Source: Ashinkailepas kermadecensis
Lineage: Eukaryota; Arthropoda; Thecostraca; Neolepadidae
NCBI GenBank assembly: GCA_034440615.1
Contig: JAOTOM010004379.1
Location: 62,001-126,000 of the forward strand
Direction of reading: 5' to 3'
Length of the DNA: 64,000 nucleotides
Shown: positions 29,626 to 41,239 of the stretch, piece by piece
Layout of the letters: each line of letters opens with the position of its first letter
Position numbering within the stretch: position 1 is the first letter of the stretch
Notes under the pieces: generated by a model
What the model saw: the letters and a program-made list of their open reading frames with translations, nothing else
The model's database searches: none
What the model was told of the DNA's origin: nothing
Made by a program: the position numbers and the translations under genes

Positions 29626-30276
29626 CTGCAATGGTAGACGAAGGTATACAGCTGAAGTCGCTCTTCAACATTTCGTTTTTGCCAACAAACACAGGACACA
29701 AAACTTGGCGTTAAGTCTTAGAACCATTACGCATGCTCACTGAATAATTAATTTACACTAGCCACAGTTATAAACTTGCCTTCTTTTACATCTTGTACGC
29801 TTCTGACGGTTATTCAGACGACGTTGGGAGAATTCACCTGGAAAGCCCGAAGAAGCTGTTCAGCTGTGGCCGACGGGTACTTCCTGTCCTCCACGCACTG
29901 GATGATGTGTGGCATGACGGTTTCGAGCCGGATCAGACCGGGTCGACCCTCCTCTTCTAGCTGTGTCACCATCTCTTGGAGGTCGCTTTCGCTCGGGCAG
30001 CAGCCCACAGAGCGCACAAGGGTACCCAGCTCGTGTACATCGACACAGCCTGTTCCTTCAGTGTCCAGCGCCTGCGACAGATGAAGCAGGTGGTGCCACA
30101 CGCCCACACAGCCTGTGGTCCTCAGTGTCCAGCCCCTGACATACAGGAAGCAGTGATTGCCACACATCCATGCAGCCCGTGCCCTCAGTGGCCAGCGCCT
30201 GACACAGATAGAAGAGAGTCAGAGCCTGACACATAAAAAGGGAAATAAAAATAAAAAAATTTGTGTAAATAGGGGG

Positions 30277-30307
<31 letters not shown>

Positions 30308-33300
30308 ACAAAACCACACAAAAAAAAAAAATATTTGATTTTAAGCCCAACTGTGGGAACAGTATGGCCTGCAATTTCGGCATTGAAGGTCCAATTCAGT
30401 TGAAATTGGTTGCAATCTTTCCGAAATCGGGCTCGTCTGCCGAATATAACGCACTTATCTCAAATAAAAAAAGCACCATGCCGAACTGTCGAACTAGCAT
30501 AGGTGCCGCGCTGTGTCACGGCCGTTATTGTTACACAGCCTTCCCGCGAAGTAATTCGGACTTGAAATGCTCTAGCAAAAACGTTTTCGAGGTTTCAAAA
30601 AGGTGACGGTCGGACCGGATCGAGCCGGGCTGGGTCGCTCAGATGAACTGTTGCCGTACATGCACTGGGGTAGTCCCGCTTGGGCTTCGCTCCCGCTCAT
30701 AGCCGACTTAAGGCACCAACAGAGGCGTTGAGCGAAGAAGGGCAGGTGGCAAAAGCGCGGTGCGGTCAAATATCCGTGTGCCTATGTCAGTTATACTCAT
30801 AGGTATATCGCCTTGAACGTCTATACCGCCACGCGTTCTCAATTATGTGTGCAGACATTAAGTTATTTTGGATGCGACATATTCACCAAATTGCATCACT
30901 AGCTGAAGCTGGCATTGCAGAAGCTCATATGGCAAAGGTTCGTGGGAGGTCGTATGATGAAAGTTTCCTGGGGAAAATATTATTGCACGTATGTCTGCAT
31001 ACTAGTGACGATGGGCTTACTTCTGTTAGTATTCTTTGGTCTTTCGTCCGAATCAGTGATGTTAATTCATGATGTTCGCAAGTGAGTTCCCCAGTCGTCA
31101 GATGTCGGGAACGACAAGAAGGATCGTTCGGTTGGCCAGCAAGGACGCTTCCGTTGGTTGGCGCGCCATACTACCGGCGATGGGAAGTGTCGGCTGCAGT
31201 GTGAGGTACATGGCAGGTGTATATCTGAGCGTCGCCATACTACCGGCGATGGGAAGTGTCGGCTGCAGTGTGAGGTACATGGCAGGTGTATATCTGAGCG
31301 TCGCCATACTACCGGCGATGGTAAGTGTCGGCTGCAGTGTGAGGTACATGGCAGGTGTAGATCTGACCGATAGACTACCGACGTGAATCCCCTTCTTTGA
31401 ACAAAACGTTAGAAGTCAGACGCAATGTTACTTTATCATGAGCGTGATGGCTTATCTGCGCTGGCCGTTCAGATAAATTTCTGTACCATATCCATGGGCG
31501 TAAACTCGCTTGACATCGCCAATCCTGTGAATTATTGTTTTGATTATTGGCTTCTAAAGATGCTGATAGGAACTGGACAAGGAAAAATAATTGGAGCAAA
31601 TATGTTTTTGTGTTACCTGGTATCATAAATGATGATGGTACCAAAAGGCCAATTTATTTCCACTGCTCTATGTGCTTTATGTGTTCTTCGAGGTCGTTTT
31701 GGTTACGTTGATACCTATAAATGGATATCACACGAACAAGACACTACAAAACCGTCATAGGAGAATGTGAGACCATTTCATGCTCCGCCAAAATCTACAG
31801 CGCAATATTTGAACTCAGGCGACCGGATGTCACCTCGCTCGTCCTCAACGTTGATATAAATTTACTTTGTACCCCCTATTTCAACCGAAGATATATCTAA
31901 ATCTGAAGAATTTAGCTGGATGCACATTTATAATCTCTGCAGCAAATATTAATTGAATTATTGGCATTAAAATCTCATAAAACTTCAGCGGATTTTGCGA
32001 CATTTCTGATGTCACTTGTGACGTGATAAATCACGTGACCTAGGTCAAAGGGATGATCTCAGATGAGAAGGGCTACGTTTTTGTATTGCGTACGTTCTTT
32101 TTTACAGTGCGTGTGTGTAAGTTAGGCATTGACATCCTAACAACGGAACAATTGCCACCCCTGTCCAAGGTGGTAGTGGGTTGAGAATTGCGTCAGGCAG
32201 CAGCAGAATGTGTGCAAAACGAACGGATGAGAACTGGAGCCATGCAATTTTACTGCGTTTACTCGCACCTATCAGAGCAAAGGGAATGCAGCAATGGTGA
32301 TGGGCTAGGGGATTTTCACTCTACTCCTGAAAGCCACCACATAATTTCCGGCGATCCCATTGCCGGTGCATCATAGGCTAGAGTAGCGAGGCAGCCAAAC
32401 CAATTTCCGCTGTAGTTGGATCCGATTTCAAGCCGTTGTTCAACAAAGGTCCTGACGAGTTTCTCTTATTCGTATTTTTTTCTCGCGGTCACTTTTACGC
32501 CGACTGTACCTGCTTCCGCAGTATGTTCGCTTCACACAAACAAAAACAATTACCGAGATGTTTCCAAGCACGGCAAAAATTCAGTGTACCGTAAATCCAA
32601 CCCAGGTATGTAAATTAGTAATATGAATTAAGACATTTTTCGAATGTTCGACAGTTACTAAGAAACCGCCTTGGATAGAGGGGCAAAGACGGTTAGTGTT
32701 GAGTCCCGCATTGAACTTATCCACTCGTCCGTACGTGCAACCACTGCACGTGCAACTTATATTTTCTGCCGATGTGATCATTGTCTTTCTTACAGATTGT
32801 AGAGTATTGAAATAACACCAGCCGTCATGCTATACTGATCATCTTGAGGTAGATCGGAAATATATTGATCTAACGCTTGAAAGGTAGGGCATATATAGTT
32901 CCCAATTGAACCTAGGGCACATGATGGAACACTAGTTTATGCGTGCTATCTTTTACAACTGACAACAGATGGTTGGAAAGGGTTTTGAGTGTCGTGCTCC
33001 TTTACCCACTACTGTCTTCTCTGTGTAGACGAACACTGCCCAGGCGTTACACAACTTCAGAAACAAAAACTTCATACAATTGTGTTGTCTTTCACCACCG
33101 TTATTTCCGCAATGTTCAGGAAGGCGCAAGTATAAATGCTTCACATTAAGCAGCCACTGAGTAAATCAGGTGAACGGAGCTACCATATGCAAGGATAATC
33201 AATGTATGCATCAATAAATAAAGTTGGCGTGATCTCATTGCACATGCCCAATTACCAGAACATTATGTAGACAACGAACACCGGCAATTGTTTATGATAC

Positions 33301-34158
33301 GTCAAGGTCAAGCACGCCAAAGCTTACGCATAATGCGTGCATTTCACATTCGTCAGCGGATTGGCTTGCAGCTCTTCTCACCTGGAACAGCTTGGTGATG
33401 CGCCTCTCCAGCTGAGCTGTGAATGGATCGTACTCCTTTTGATCGCGTACACGGAACACACTGCGTGCAGAATGCACCGTTTTCATTACGTTCAGCGCCT
33501 TCTTTTCGGCGGTGCTCTTTGCTGTGGCTGAAGAACCCTCTGTTGGGATTGAGGAACCCTCTGCTGGAGCTGCTGCATCTTCGGCTCGGACAGTAGCGCC
33601 CTCGACAGAGCCGTCGACTTGAGCTGGGGCGCCCCCGACAGCGCCCTCAGTTGGAGCTGGGGCGCCATCGACAGAGGGCTGTGTCTGTCCTGCGACCGTT
33701 TCGCCGCCATCAGTGGAGGGCTGGGCTGAGAGCTGGTCTCCTGGTGGTGCCTGCCCCTCAGCCACCACCGCTGCTGTCTGCGAGCCGCCTGCTGCCGTCG
33801 GTCCCGATGTCGCCTCGGGGACGCCCTCGGGGACACCCTCGGGGACACCCTCGGAGACACCCTCGGGGACACCCTCGGAGACACCCTCGGGGACGCCCCC
33901 GGGGACACCCTCGGGGACACCCTCGGGGACACCCTCGGGGACACCCTCGGGGACACCCCCGGGGACACCCTCGGGGACACCCTCGGGGACACCCTCGGGG
34001 ACACCCTCGGCTGACTCGGCGATGACGCTCAACGGCTCCACATGTGCGCCATCGACGGCTGACGAGGTCCTGGCCACGTCGCCGTTGTCAGCAGCCGCCT
34101 GCGACGTCGGCTTTGGCGTGGTGGACTCGTCATCCGACTGCTGTGGCTCCGGCTTCAT
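29386..34158 (-). CDS. EF-hand dynein regulatory complex subunit, DRC8/EFCAB2-like (spliced)
   Basis: Three phase-0 exons join: 33382-34158, 29838-30071 and 29386-29625. The joined C-terminal part follows the EFCAB2/DRC8 pattern closely: ERRITKLFQ-ALDTEGTGCVDV, ELGTLVRSVGCCPSESDLQE, EDRKYPSATAEQLLRAFQ, LVHILTEEGEHFSQEEVEEM. DRC8 is a small calmodulin-like subunit of the nexin-dynein regulatory complex in motile cilia and sperm flagella. The EF-hand loops look poor in acidic ligands, as in other family members, so Ca binding is doubtful. The N-terminal exon adds a long low-complexity extension with EGVP repeats not present in the short vertebrate protein. Upstream candidate exons at 37041-37163 and 40365-40511 would also join in phase. 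Confidence 0.85.
29838..30071 (-). CDS. DRC8-like gene central exon
   Basis: 234 bp, phase 0 on both sides, acceptor CTGTCGCAG, donor TTCCAG|GTGAAT. Encodes ALDTEGTGCVDVHELGTLVR then SVGCCPSESDLQEMVTQLEE and EDRKYPSATAEQLLRAFQ, the first EF-hand pair with the GCCP signature. Confidence 0.92.
30100..30215 (-). repeat. Two decayed copies of the central exon's acceptor and first codons
   Basis: Immediately upstream (in gene direction) of the true acceptor lie two copies of its sequence: TGTCAG|GGGCTGGACACTGAG near 30130 and TGTCAG|GCGCTGGCCACTGAG near 30190. The outer copy still encodes ALATEGTGCMDV. Both are out of frame with the downstream true exon if spliced in phase 0. Confidence 0.8.
30216..31155. 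other. DRC8-like intron sequence with a poly(A) tract
   Basis: A run of about 27 A at 30279-30303 and a second A-rich run at 30320. Nothing else recognised. Confidence 0.5.
31164..31370. repeat. 69-bp tandem triplication
   Basis: Three copies starting at 31164, 31233 and 31302, nearly identical, beginning CGCCATACTACCGGCGATGG. The 69-bp period keeps frames open on both strands; no protein match recognised. Lies in the long DRC8-like intron. Confidence 0.95.
31375..33290. other. DRC8-like intron; nothing recognised
   Basis: A/T-rich. One isolated TCACGTGACCTAGGTCAAAG (E-box plus everted AGGTCA) at about 32031. Confidence 0.4.
33382..34158 (-). CDS. DRC8-like gene N-terminal exon with EGVP repeats
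   Basis: In the EF-hand frame from ATG at 34158; an in-frame stop lies about 50 bp further upstream. It encodes MKPEPQQSDDESTTPKPTSQ, about 15 EGVP units, a Pro/Ala/Gln-rich stretch and then RDQKEYDPFTAQLERRITKL leading to LFQ and donor CCAG|GTGAGA. Only the last 40 residues match DRC8. The start is either this ATG or a GGCAG acceptor just before it. Confidence 0.75.
33812..34012 (-). repeat. Coding 12-bp minisatellite (EGVP repeat)
   Basis: About 16 copies of a GGGGACACCCTC unit (plus strand) giving EGVP with GGVP and EGVS variants, in frame inside the DRC8-like N-terminal exon. Confidence 0.9.
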
Positions 34159-34874
34159 CTGCCGGCCTGTGGCTGTCGCCGACGCCGTCTGGCGGACATC
34201 CGTTCCATTAACCTTTGCACAGACAGGGCTCCACCCCGACTCAGAACGGGTGGCGGAGGAGAGGGATGGGTACCAATTCCCTCCCTGCTGTCTATCTCAA
34301 GACTAGAAGTGGATAGATAGGCAATAGAAGCGCCATCAGTTATTCCAAGCAGTTCTACCCAATGTTTACTGAAATCATTTGTGGAGTTGAAGTTAATGTC
34401 AAGGTCATATTGCACGATTGTGTTTTGTGTGGCATTTGTACGCTGTATCTAAAAGACCTTCCTGCTGTGATTCGTTTTCCACGAATTACGAAAAAAAATG
34501 ACTTGGACAAAATATTGCAATTAATCAATTTATATACATGTTTAGTGCTGACTTGCGTCACCTTGGATCGGTATCGCCCAATAGGTATGGTCAGCATTGG
34601 TAATCGTCCCCTACTATCTTATGGTATGGGTGGAGATAGAGAGCCAATCCAATCACCGTTAACTCGACTAAGAGATTCCGCACAAAACTTGTTAATGTCA
34701 TTTGTGAAATGGATGTCACGGTCATCGTACAAATGTTATTCTAGTTCTCGTACAATTGAGCCAGAAGTCGTCTCTCATGGATATTGATGTATTTTTTGTA
34801 GTAGTAAACCTTAACTTGAAGCCTTGTCTTTGACTGTTGGTTATGCAGTGCAAGCCAAGCGAAAAAAAAGATGA

Positions 34875-35650
34875 GCATAAAGTCATAAAGTCATAAAGTG
34901 TTTAGACTTAATAAGAGCCACAAGGGCCCATCCAGTTAATTCTGCAAATGGAAGATACCATAAGCCCGGTAAAAATACCCACCCCAACCATCACCACATC
35001 CTAAAGAAGCCATCCACCAACATCCCACACACCTATCAATGCCTATCTACCCTAGCTATCCAGCCCTATTCCCTTGATCCCTCTTAACACATGTGGATTG
35101 AATGCCTTACCAATAATTTTCAAACGCATCCATGCCGGCTTAAAGGGGTCTGTGCCGTGCACACATACTTAGCATATATCTCACCCCATCCATCACAAAT
35201 TATAACTAAAAAACAAGATTATCCTGTCCAAAAAATGTGTCCACCCTACATTTAAGTGCATTCAATAAGGAACTCCCTACAACATCAGCAGGCAGCATAT
35301 TCTACTGATCAACAACACTTTTACTGAAGACCTGTTGTCGCTTAACTGTCCTACACCTCAACTTGTCTAATCTGAATTGATGACCCCTATGTGATACTCT
35401 AAACCGAAGAGCATCATTCAAATCGACCTGATCTAGCCCTTTAACAAGTTTGTACATTTAAATCATGTCCCCGCTTAATCTCCTATACTTGAGTGAGCAC
35501 ATAGCTAATGCTATAAGCCATTCTCCATATTCTAAGTTGCATATTCCACTGATGAGTCTAGTGGCTAGTATGAAAAGGCAAAGAAGAACGCTTCTAACTA
35601 AACAAAACGGCCTATCAAGCACATCGAAGGTCAGTGTCACATGCTGATAT
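34875..35650 (-). pseudogene. Non-LTR retrotransposon 3'-end fragment
   Basis: Decayed minus-strand reading (ATRLISGICNLEYGEWLIAL, AMCSLKYRRLSGDMI) parallels the better copy at 37.8-38.1 kb. It ends in a tail with the repeated octamer TAAAGTCA and the shared GAGCCACAAGGGCCC. A 5'-truncated LINE copy with many stops. Confidence 0.6.
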
Positions 35651-36037
35651 ATGACCTATGATATGCTCAAAGTGTCATTTATAAGTTGGAGAAACACCTA
35701 AAGTTGAAAACCGTAACGAGACGGACAAATCAGCAACGGAGCCCATATTTTAGCAACGTCTTCTTCGCGCATGTTTTGATCTGATATAGCGCAGTAAAAA
35801 AAAAACGTTTGTGTCAGTAACCTGAACCAGTCTTGACCTAAAAATGTCACGGCATACCCAAAATCGATGTGGCATAAGGTATTGGAAATGTTTGCAGCCT
35901 TTCGCAAACCGCTCCGCAGATATATGAACGCATGCCGTGAGGGCGGACTCCTACCCATCCCCATCCGTGCGAGAAGTAGTAAGAAACCCGGCGAATGCCC
36001 TCCCTCGAACACGATTTATGCTAACATATGTAGCTCC

Positions 36038-36104
36038 ATGTGTGCTTGGTAGCTGCATGACCGACGCAGTCGATGCGCCCCTAAACTCTAATGTGTGCTT
36101 GGTA
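36038..36104 (+). mobile_element. Miniature hairpin retroposon with perfect 14-bp target-site duplication
   Basis: A 39-bp insert (36052-36090) starting GCTGCATGACC and containing CGCAGTCGATGCGCCCC and CTAAACTCTA, between two copies of ATGTGTGCTTGGTA (36038-36051, 36091-36104). The tail is short. Confidence 0.82.
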
Positions 36105-36754
36105 ATGCTAAAAATATTGGACAAAAGCCTGTGATTGAAAAATTATCCACTCCCAATACAGTGCATGATAGCATGAACACACGATGGTTATATTATGCGT
36201 TTTGCAAACAAGACTAGTGATCTCGCGATCGCAAAATGAGCAAATATAATTAACATTGTTCAGCGTGTACCATTTGGAAATCGAAATCAAAAGTCTACAT
36301 TGGGAAATTGAGGTGATCGACTATTGCAGACCAAAGTTTACACTGGGAGAAGCAGCTTATCGATTATCACACAGTGTGTGCTGTGCAGACGATCATTACA
36401 ACCGGGCAGCCTGACTGAACCATCGCGTCGGGCAGCTTGCCAACCATGTACACAACACTGGGCGCTCAGATCGCCGAATGCTTCCAAAAATCCGCACAGA
36501 AGCGGGGGGGGGGGCGCCGTCTGTGCTACCGAGGCATATAAAAGCTGAACGGGCTCTGGGTCGATCCAATATCACCGACTTTCCAAGCTAATCTGAGGAG
36601 TGCTGTTATGTCGCAATAGTCGGTCTGATATGGGCTGTTCGGTACCTGATTATCATAGTCGTGTGTGTTGCGATGGCGCTTAATTTGTTTCACTTTTATC
36701 TTCATGATGTGCATAAATGAAAAACCACTATTGTAGTGTGGTGAATAACCACCA

Positions 36755-36830
36755 TACACAGCGCAAATGAACTTTATGGTCCGGCACGGCACGCCTCTAA
36801 AAATCACTCCCCCTTCGGAGGGCCTTATGT
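36755..36830 (+). mobile_element. Related hairpin repeat, second subfamily
   Basis: AGCGCAAATGAACTTTATGG, TCCGGCACGGCACGCC and CTCTAAAAATCACTC follow the same hairpin-plus-tail plan as the miniature retroposon. The copy at 46232-46285 is similar. No target-site duplication seen. Confidence 0.45.
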
Positions 36831-36857
36831 GAATAGATCTATCTATCTTTCTATCAA

Positions 36858-37163
<306 letters not shown>

Positions 37164-37214
37164 CTGAAGTGCATCAACAAGTCTTAATCACTTGAGCTAT
37201 CTGTTTCTGGCTCA

Positions 37215-37452
37215 TCCATGACCAGCTATAGCAGAGACGTCATCTGGCAGGAAAGGTGGTGTCATCAAGTGGATAGGACTGACAGCTGTATACCCCGTCA
37301 CAAGCCATAGTAGATATGTCATCTGACAGGAAAGGCGGTGTCATCAGGGTGATAGGCCTACCCCGTCACAGGCCATAGTAGAGATGTCATCTGACAGGAA
37401 AGGTGGTGTCATCAAGTGGATAGAATTGACAGCTGCCTATCCGGTCACAAGA
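37215..37452. repeat. Three copies of an about 66-84-bp repeat
   Basis: Each copy has TCACAAGCCATAGTAGAGAT, GTCATCTGACAGGAAAGG and GGTGTCATCAAGTGGATAG; the middle one is shorter. Confidence 0.9.
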
Positions 37453-37569
37453 GGCGGCGAGAAGGAAACATTTTCTTTGCGTGCCGTGGCTTAGAGATTG
37501 CCAAAACTGTGCATGTGTGCAAAAAACGCACACATTTTATGAGCATGGCAGATTAAAAATATAACAGTA

Positions 37570-38145
37570 ACTCATAAAGACATAAAGACATAAAAGATCA
37601 GTACAACTATGAGCCACAAGGGCCCTTCTTGGCTGCACTCTGGACACTGAACCAGTTGTCCACCCAATCCGTCGATCAACCCTCCCTGGAATACCGAAAA
37701 ACAAGCCCCCTATTCTTATAATGATTGTCTATGCTGTTTTTAAAGATGTTTTTAAAGTGTGTTGTTACTGACAATGGTTTCTGGAAGCTGGTTCCAGTAT
37801 TCTACTACCCTGTTGGTGAAAAAAAAGAGTGTCTTAACCTTGTCCTGCTGTGATTAACTTTAATTTTGAATTGATGACCTTTAATTGCATCATTTCTGTT
37901 AAATTCAAACATTTCCCTGAGATATCCCTGTTCCTGACCATGAACAAATTTAAAGACCTCGATGAGATCTCCTCTCAGCCTTCTATATCTAAGTGAAAAC
38001 ATATTCAATTTCTTCAATCTTTCCTCATATGCCAGGTTGCCTATACCATTAACCATTTTTGTTGCCCTCTTTTGTACTCTCTCTAAAAGCCAACAATCTT
38101 TTTCATAACTAGGGGACCAAACTTGGACACAGTATTCCAACTCGT
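37570..38145 (-). pseudogene. Non-LTR retrotransposon reverse-transcriptase C-terminus
   Basis: A 111-residue minus-strand reading beginning MEYCVQVWSPSYEKDCWLLE, with RVQKRATKMVNGIGNLAYEE, RLKKLNMFSLRYRRLRGDLI and FFSPTG, typical of the C-terminal region after the LINE reverse transcriptase. It is followed by a non-coding tail ending in TTTATGTC repeats. 5'-truncated and therefore dead. Confidence 0.8.
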
Positions 38146-38149
38146 CCGA

Positions 38150-40020
38150 ATAATCACTGCGACGACAATATAGCAGCGGGGCCGGACAAGTTTAGATCAT
38201 CCACTGGTTTCCTGTAATGGTAGAAAATGTAGTCAGTATGTTGGATGTGAAGTGGACACAGCACTCCGCACCGTAACATGTATATTGAGAATGGATGCGT
38301 GTCTCAACTGCCAAGGCTGGTGTCGCTTGTGCAATGGTACTGGAAGCATCGTCCACCCAGCCATAGTCAGAGCAATTGCTCCGAACATCCGAATTTTTTT
38401 TCATTAAAATAATTCAAGCGTTTTTAAGCTAATCTTGGTAGAAGAAGCAAGGTCTATCTACTGCATACGGTATCGAGAGATTTTACCGATGAATACAGGA
38501 GCACAGACAAGGTCTGAAATATTAGCTTGGAAATGCATTTTCTGCTGCATTTATAAAGGCAAGTTCGAAATCACAAATACCACAATGTAATAACATTCGG
38601 TGTCGGATCGTTCAAGCGACAATCCAAGGACTCTTCCTTCACTGCTTCAAAAACTAACCAGTATGAGGTTTGCTCCTTGTTTAGAGGGACATACGCCAAA
38701 GGAAGTTGTATGCCTGTTGTATGTCTTCAACCCTTCTTTCATGCCTTAAATTGTCTCCTCCACATATTACTCTTCGGGATTTGGAGCGTGGCCAGAATTT
38801 TTGCTTGTTGATGTTGCTGACAACTTCCCCCCCCCCATTGACAAGCTTTTCCCTTCCTGAACGTTACTGTCTCCAAACACACACCCATTAACACATAGCC
38901 ACTACCCTTGTTTACAGATGGCATAAATAACCCTCAAATGCCAGTTGATGACCATTTCGATATCACTCGGCAAGACGGACAACCACTGAGATCCTTTCGC
39001 AAAAGGTTTGCCACTACAGACAAAATGCTCGAAGATAATGATTTAGGCAATGGAACAAGATATTGAAGTCAATTTCTTCCCACACTAACCGCTGCTAGCC
39101 GTTACTTATCTTTTTATTTCATCACGTGCTTAAAGTTCTTGGTGGAAGGTGTGTCCATCAGTCAATTAATTGAGAATTTGGGGTGAAGTGCCCGGTAGGT
39201 GAAGATCCGGAAGTGAAAAGGCAGATGGCGAAAGGGATTTGGCGAATCTCTGTAGGCAAAAACGTAGTATGCTACGTAAATACGTAGTATGCTACGTTTT
39301 TAAGGTACGTAGACGACAAAAATGTAGGCGAAATCACGGAGGTGAAATAGCAGTAGGCAAAAGCTCATGTATACGAAATCTCCGGGGGCGAAATCTCATT
39401 CAACCATGGACACATATGTCGCAACCAACACAGTGTATGTTGGTGTAAATGGGTCAAATTCTTGTACTCAACACGTGGGATCCAGTAAATGACCACAACA
39501 CCAGTGTGCAGTAAAAGTCGTGATTAAATAGTGTAGAATGTCTGCTAAAACTGGTTAAGCTCAAAGCTGCTGCTGTGACATTTTACTGACAATAACGTTT
39601 TGTCAATCGTTACAGTGTCAAATGCACTGATCGCAAGAGCTTCTATAGGAAAATTGGAGAATGATGATGGTTAAGCGTCTGATAACATTTTTAAAGAAAC
39701 ATTATCAGACAATACTAGCAACTGCCACTCTTTTCTGCTCAAACAAATACATTTCCAAATTCGTACAATTGCAATAGAAGCCTACGGCAGAAAAGTTCAT
39801 GGTTTGAGGTAGAGCATCAAATATCTATGAAATCGAATTATGGATGCCCATGCTTGATTACAAGCGAATCATAGGTATTTCTTGCTTGAACGGGGTAGTG
39901 ACAAATTGCGAAGCGTTTTTGTACTGAACAAATGACTAAGGAACTTCTTTGAAGGAAATATACCCTCGTGTTATACATTTCAAATGCTGCTGGATGTCTA
40001 GCTTTCCACCAACATCAAAA
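38150..40020. other. No gene recognised
   Basis: A/T-rich spacer. A 20-bp near-palindromic unit, ACGTAGTATGCTACGT, is repeated at about 39262-39299. Confidence 0.4.
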
Positions 40021-40364
40021 GTTCAATGAAATACATGACGACCACCGCATAACACATACCGTGCAGGGCGAGAGGCCCGCCATCCTCTTTCTAGTTGTGA
40101 AAAGCAGTAATAACTCACATCCCAAGTGTAGAATTGCCAGAATGAACCAACATACTTCTCTCCTACCGACTCCGTCATGCTCAATCTTGGTTCAGCATTA
40201 ACTTTGTTGCGTAGCTCTCCACATAGTCGGTACAAAGAACAACGCTCCTGCAGGACAATTGCGATGCAGCTAACCTGTTTGCATTCATTTATATTTCGCT
40301 CCATTTCTAACACTAAATAAAATAATGCTACGCTTTTAAGCAGGCCGGTCGGATGATAACTTAC

Positions 40365-40511
40365 CAGATACTTGGCAGCTTTCCAAACGTCCTGATGGAC
40401 TGATGAATCTGTTAACAGTCCGCTAGACGGAGCTGAAGGTGTCTCAAAGTGTTTCAACGTGCTCCAACACTCCAACCCAACCGCCACAATTCTGCCTCCG
40501 CTACAGCGCAT
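40365..40511 (-). CDS. Candidate first coding exon of a ciliary gene (possibly the DRC8-like gene)
   Basis: 49 codons from ATG at 40511, with a TAG in frame upstream, to a strong donor TATCTG|GTAAGT, phase 0. Encodes MRCSGGRIVAVGLECWSTLK, HFETPSAPSSGLLTDSSVHQ and DVWKAAKYL. I do not recognise it. It is on the same strand as the DRC8-like gene and the phase allows joining to 37041-37163. It could equally start a separate gene. The adjacent X-box argues for a ciliary product. Confidence 0.4.
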
Positions 40512-40525
40512 ATCAACAAAGCTGT

Positions 40526-40539
40526 GTTGCTATGGTAAC
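40526..40539. promoter_or_regulatory. RFX X-box
   Basis: GTTGCTATGGTAAC, two RFX half-sites with a 2-bp spacer and one base different from the common GTTGCCATGGTAAC. RFX factors drive ciliary genes through promoter-proximal X-boxes. It lies 15 bp upstream of the ATG at 40511 (minus strand). Confidence 0.6.
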
Positions 40540-40675
40540 ATTCGTCGGGCGGAGTCATATGAAGTTGGTTGGAAAGGACGGCACGGCCCAATCCAGCTGA
40601 CACATTTATTTGCAAACACATTTGACATTCGCAAACATTTAGTTCCTGCTAAAACTGAAACAAAGTTTCACTGGG

Positions 40676-40735
40676 CCAGGAAGTGCGCCCTCGAGACATT
40701 GGTGGCGCCCTCGAGACATTGGTGGCGCCCTCGGA
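40676..40735. repeat. 21-bp tandem repeat, three copies
   Basis: GCGCCCTCGAGACATTGGTG units in tandem, the last incomplete. Confidence 0.85.
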
Positions 40736-40864
40736 CATTCCATGCTTTTGGCAGCGAAACTACAACACGACATGTCGCGCACCAAGTATCGATTATAGCC
40801 GCTACTGATCATGGAATATATTTCTGCCGATTTGTTTTACCTTAATGTATTCAATGAATGCACG

Positions 40865-41235
40865 ACACACGGTCCAGCGCCGACTCAAGACCCCAATCGC
40901 ATAGCTCAGGCGCCAGCCAGGCACTAAGCCAACACGTAATGTGCCAGCGTATGGCACCAAACAGACGGCTCAGACACCGACTTAAGATACTGAATATACG
41001 GCTTGCAGGCGCTGACTTCTTAGACACCAACCACGGCTCAGGCGACGACGTTCGCTACTCAGCGAAATACAAGGCTCACGCTCCGGCGTGTGGCACTATG
41101 GAGGCGCCAACACAAGGCGCTAGGCACAGAAATTGGCGCCGACCAGATGACTACACATTTGGCTCGGACGCCAACGTAAAGCACTAACCATAGGTTAAGT
41201 CGCCGACTCAAGAAACTAAAAACACGGCTAAGCAT
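40865..41235. repeat. Highly decayed about 32-bp tandem repeat
   Basis: Recurring ACGGCTCAGGCGCCGACTCA-like and AGACACCAA-like motifs with many substitutions; an old minisatellite. Confidence 0.5.
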
Positions 41236-41239
41236 TGAC

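Noticed and set aside
31158..31386. Short protein with a 23-residue repeat
   Set aside because: A 69-bp triplication gives open frames on both strands; no homology and it lies in an intron.
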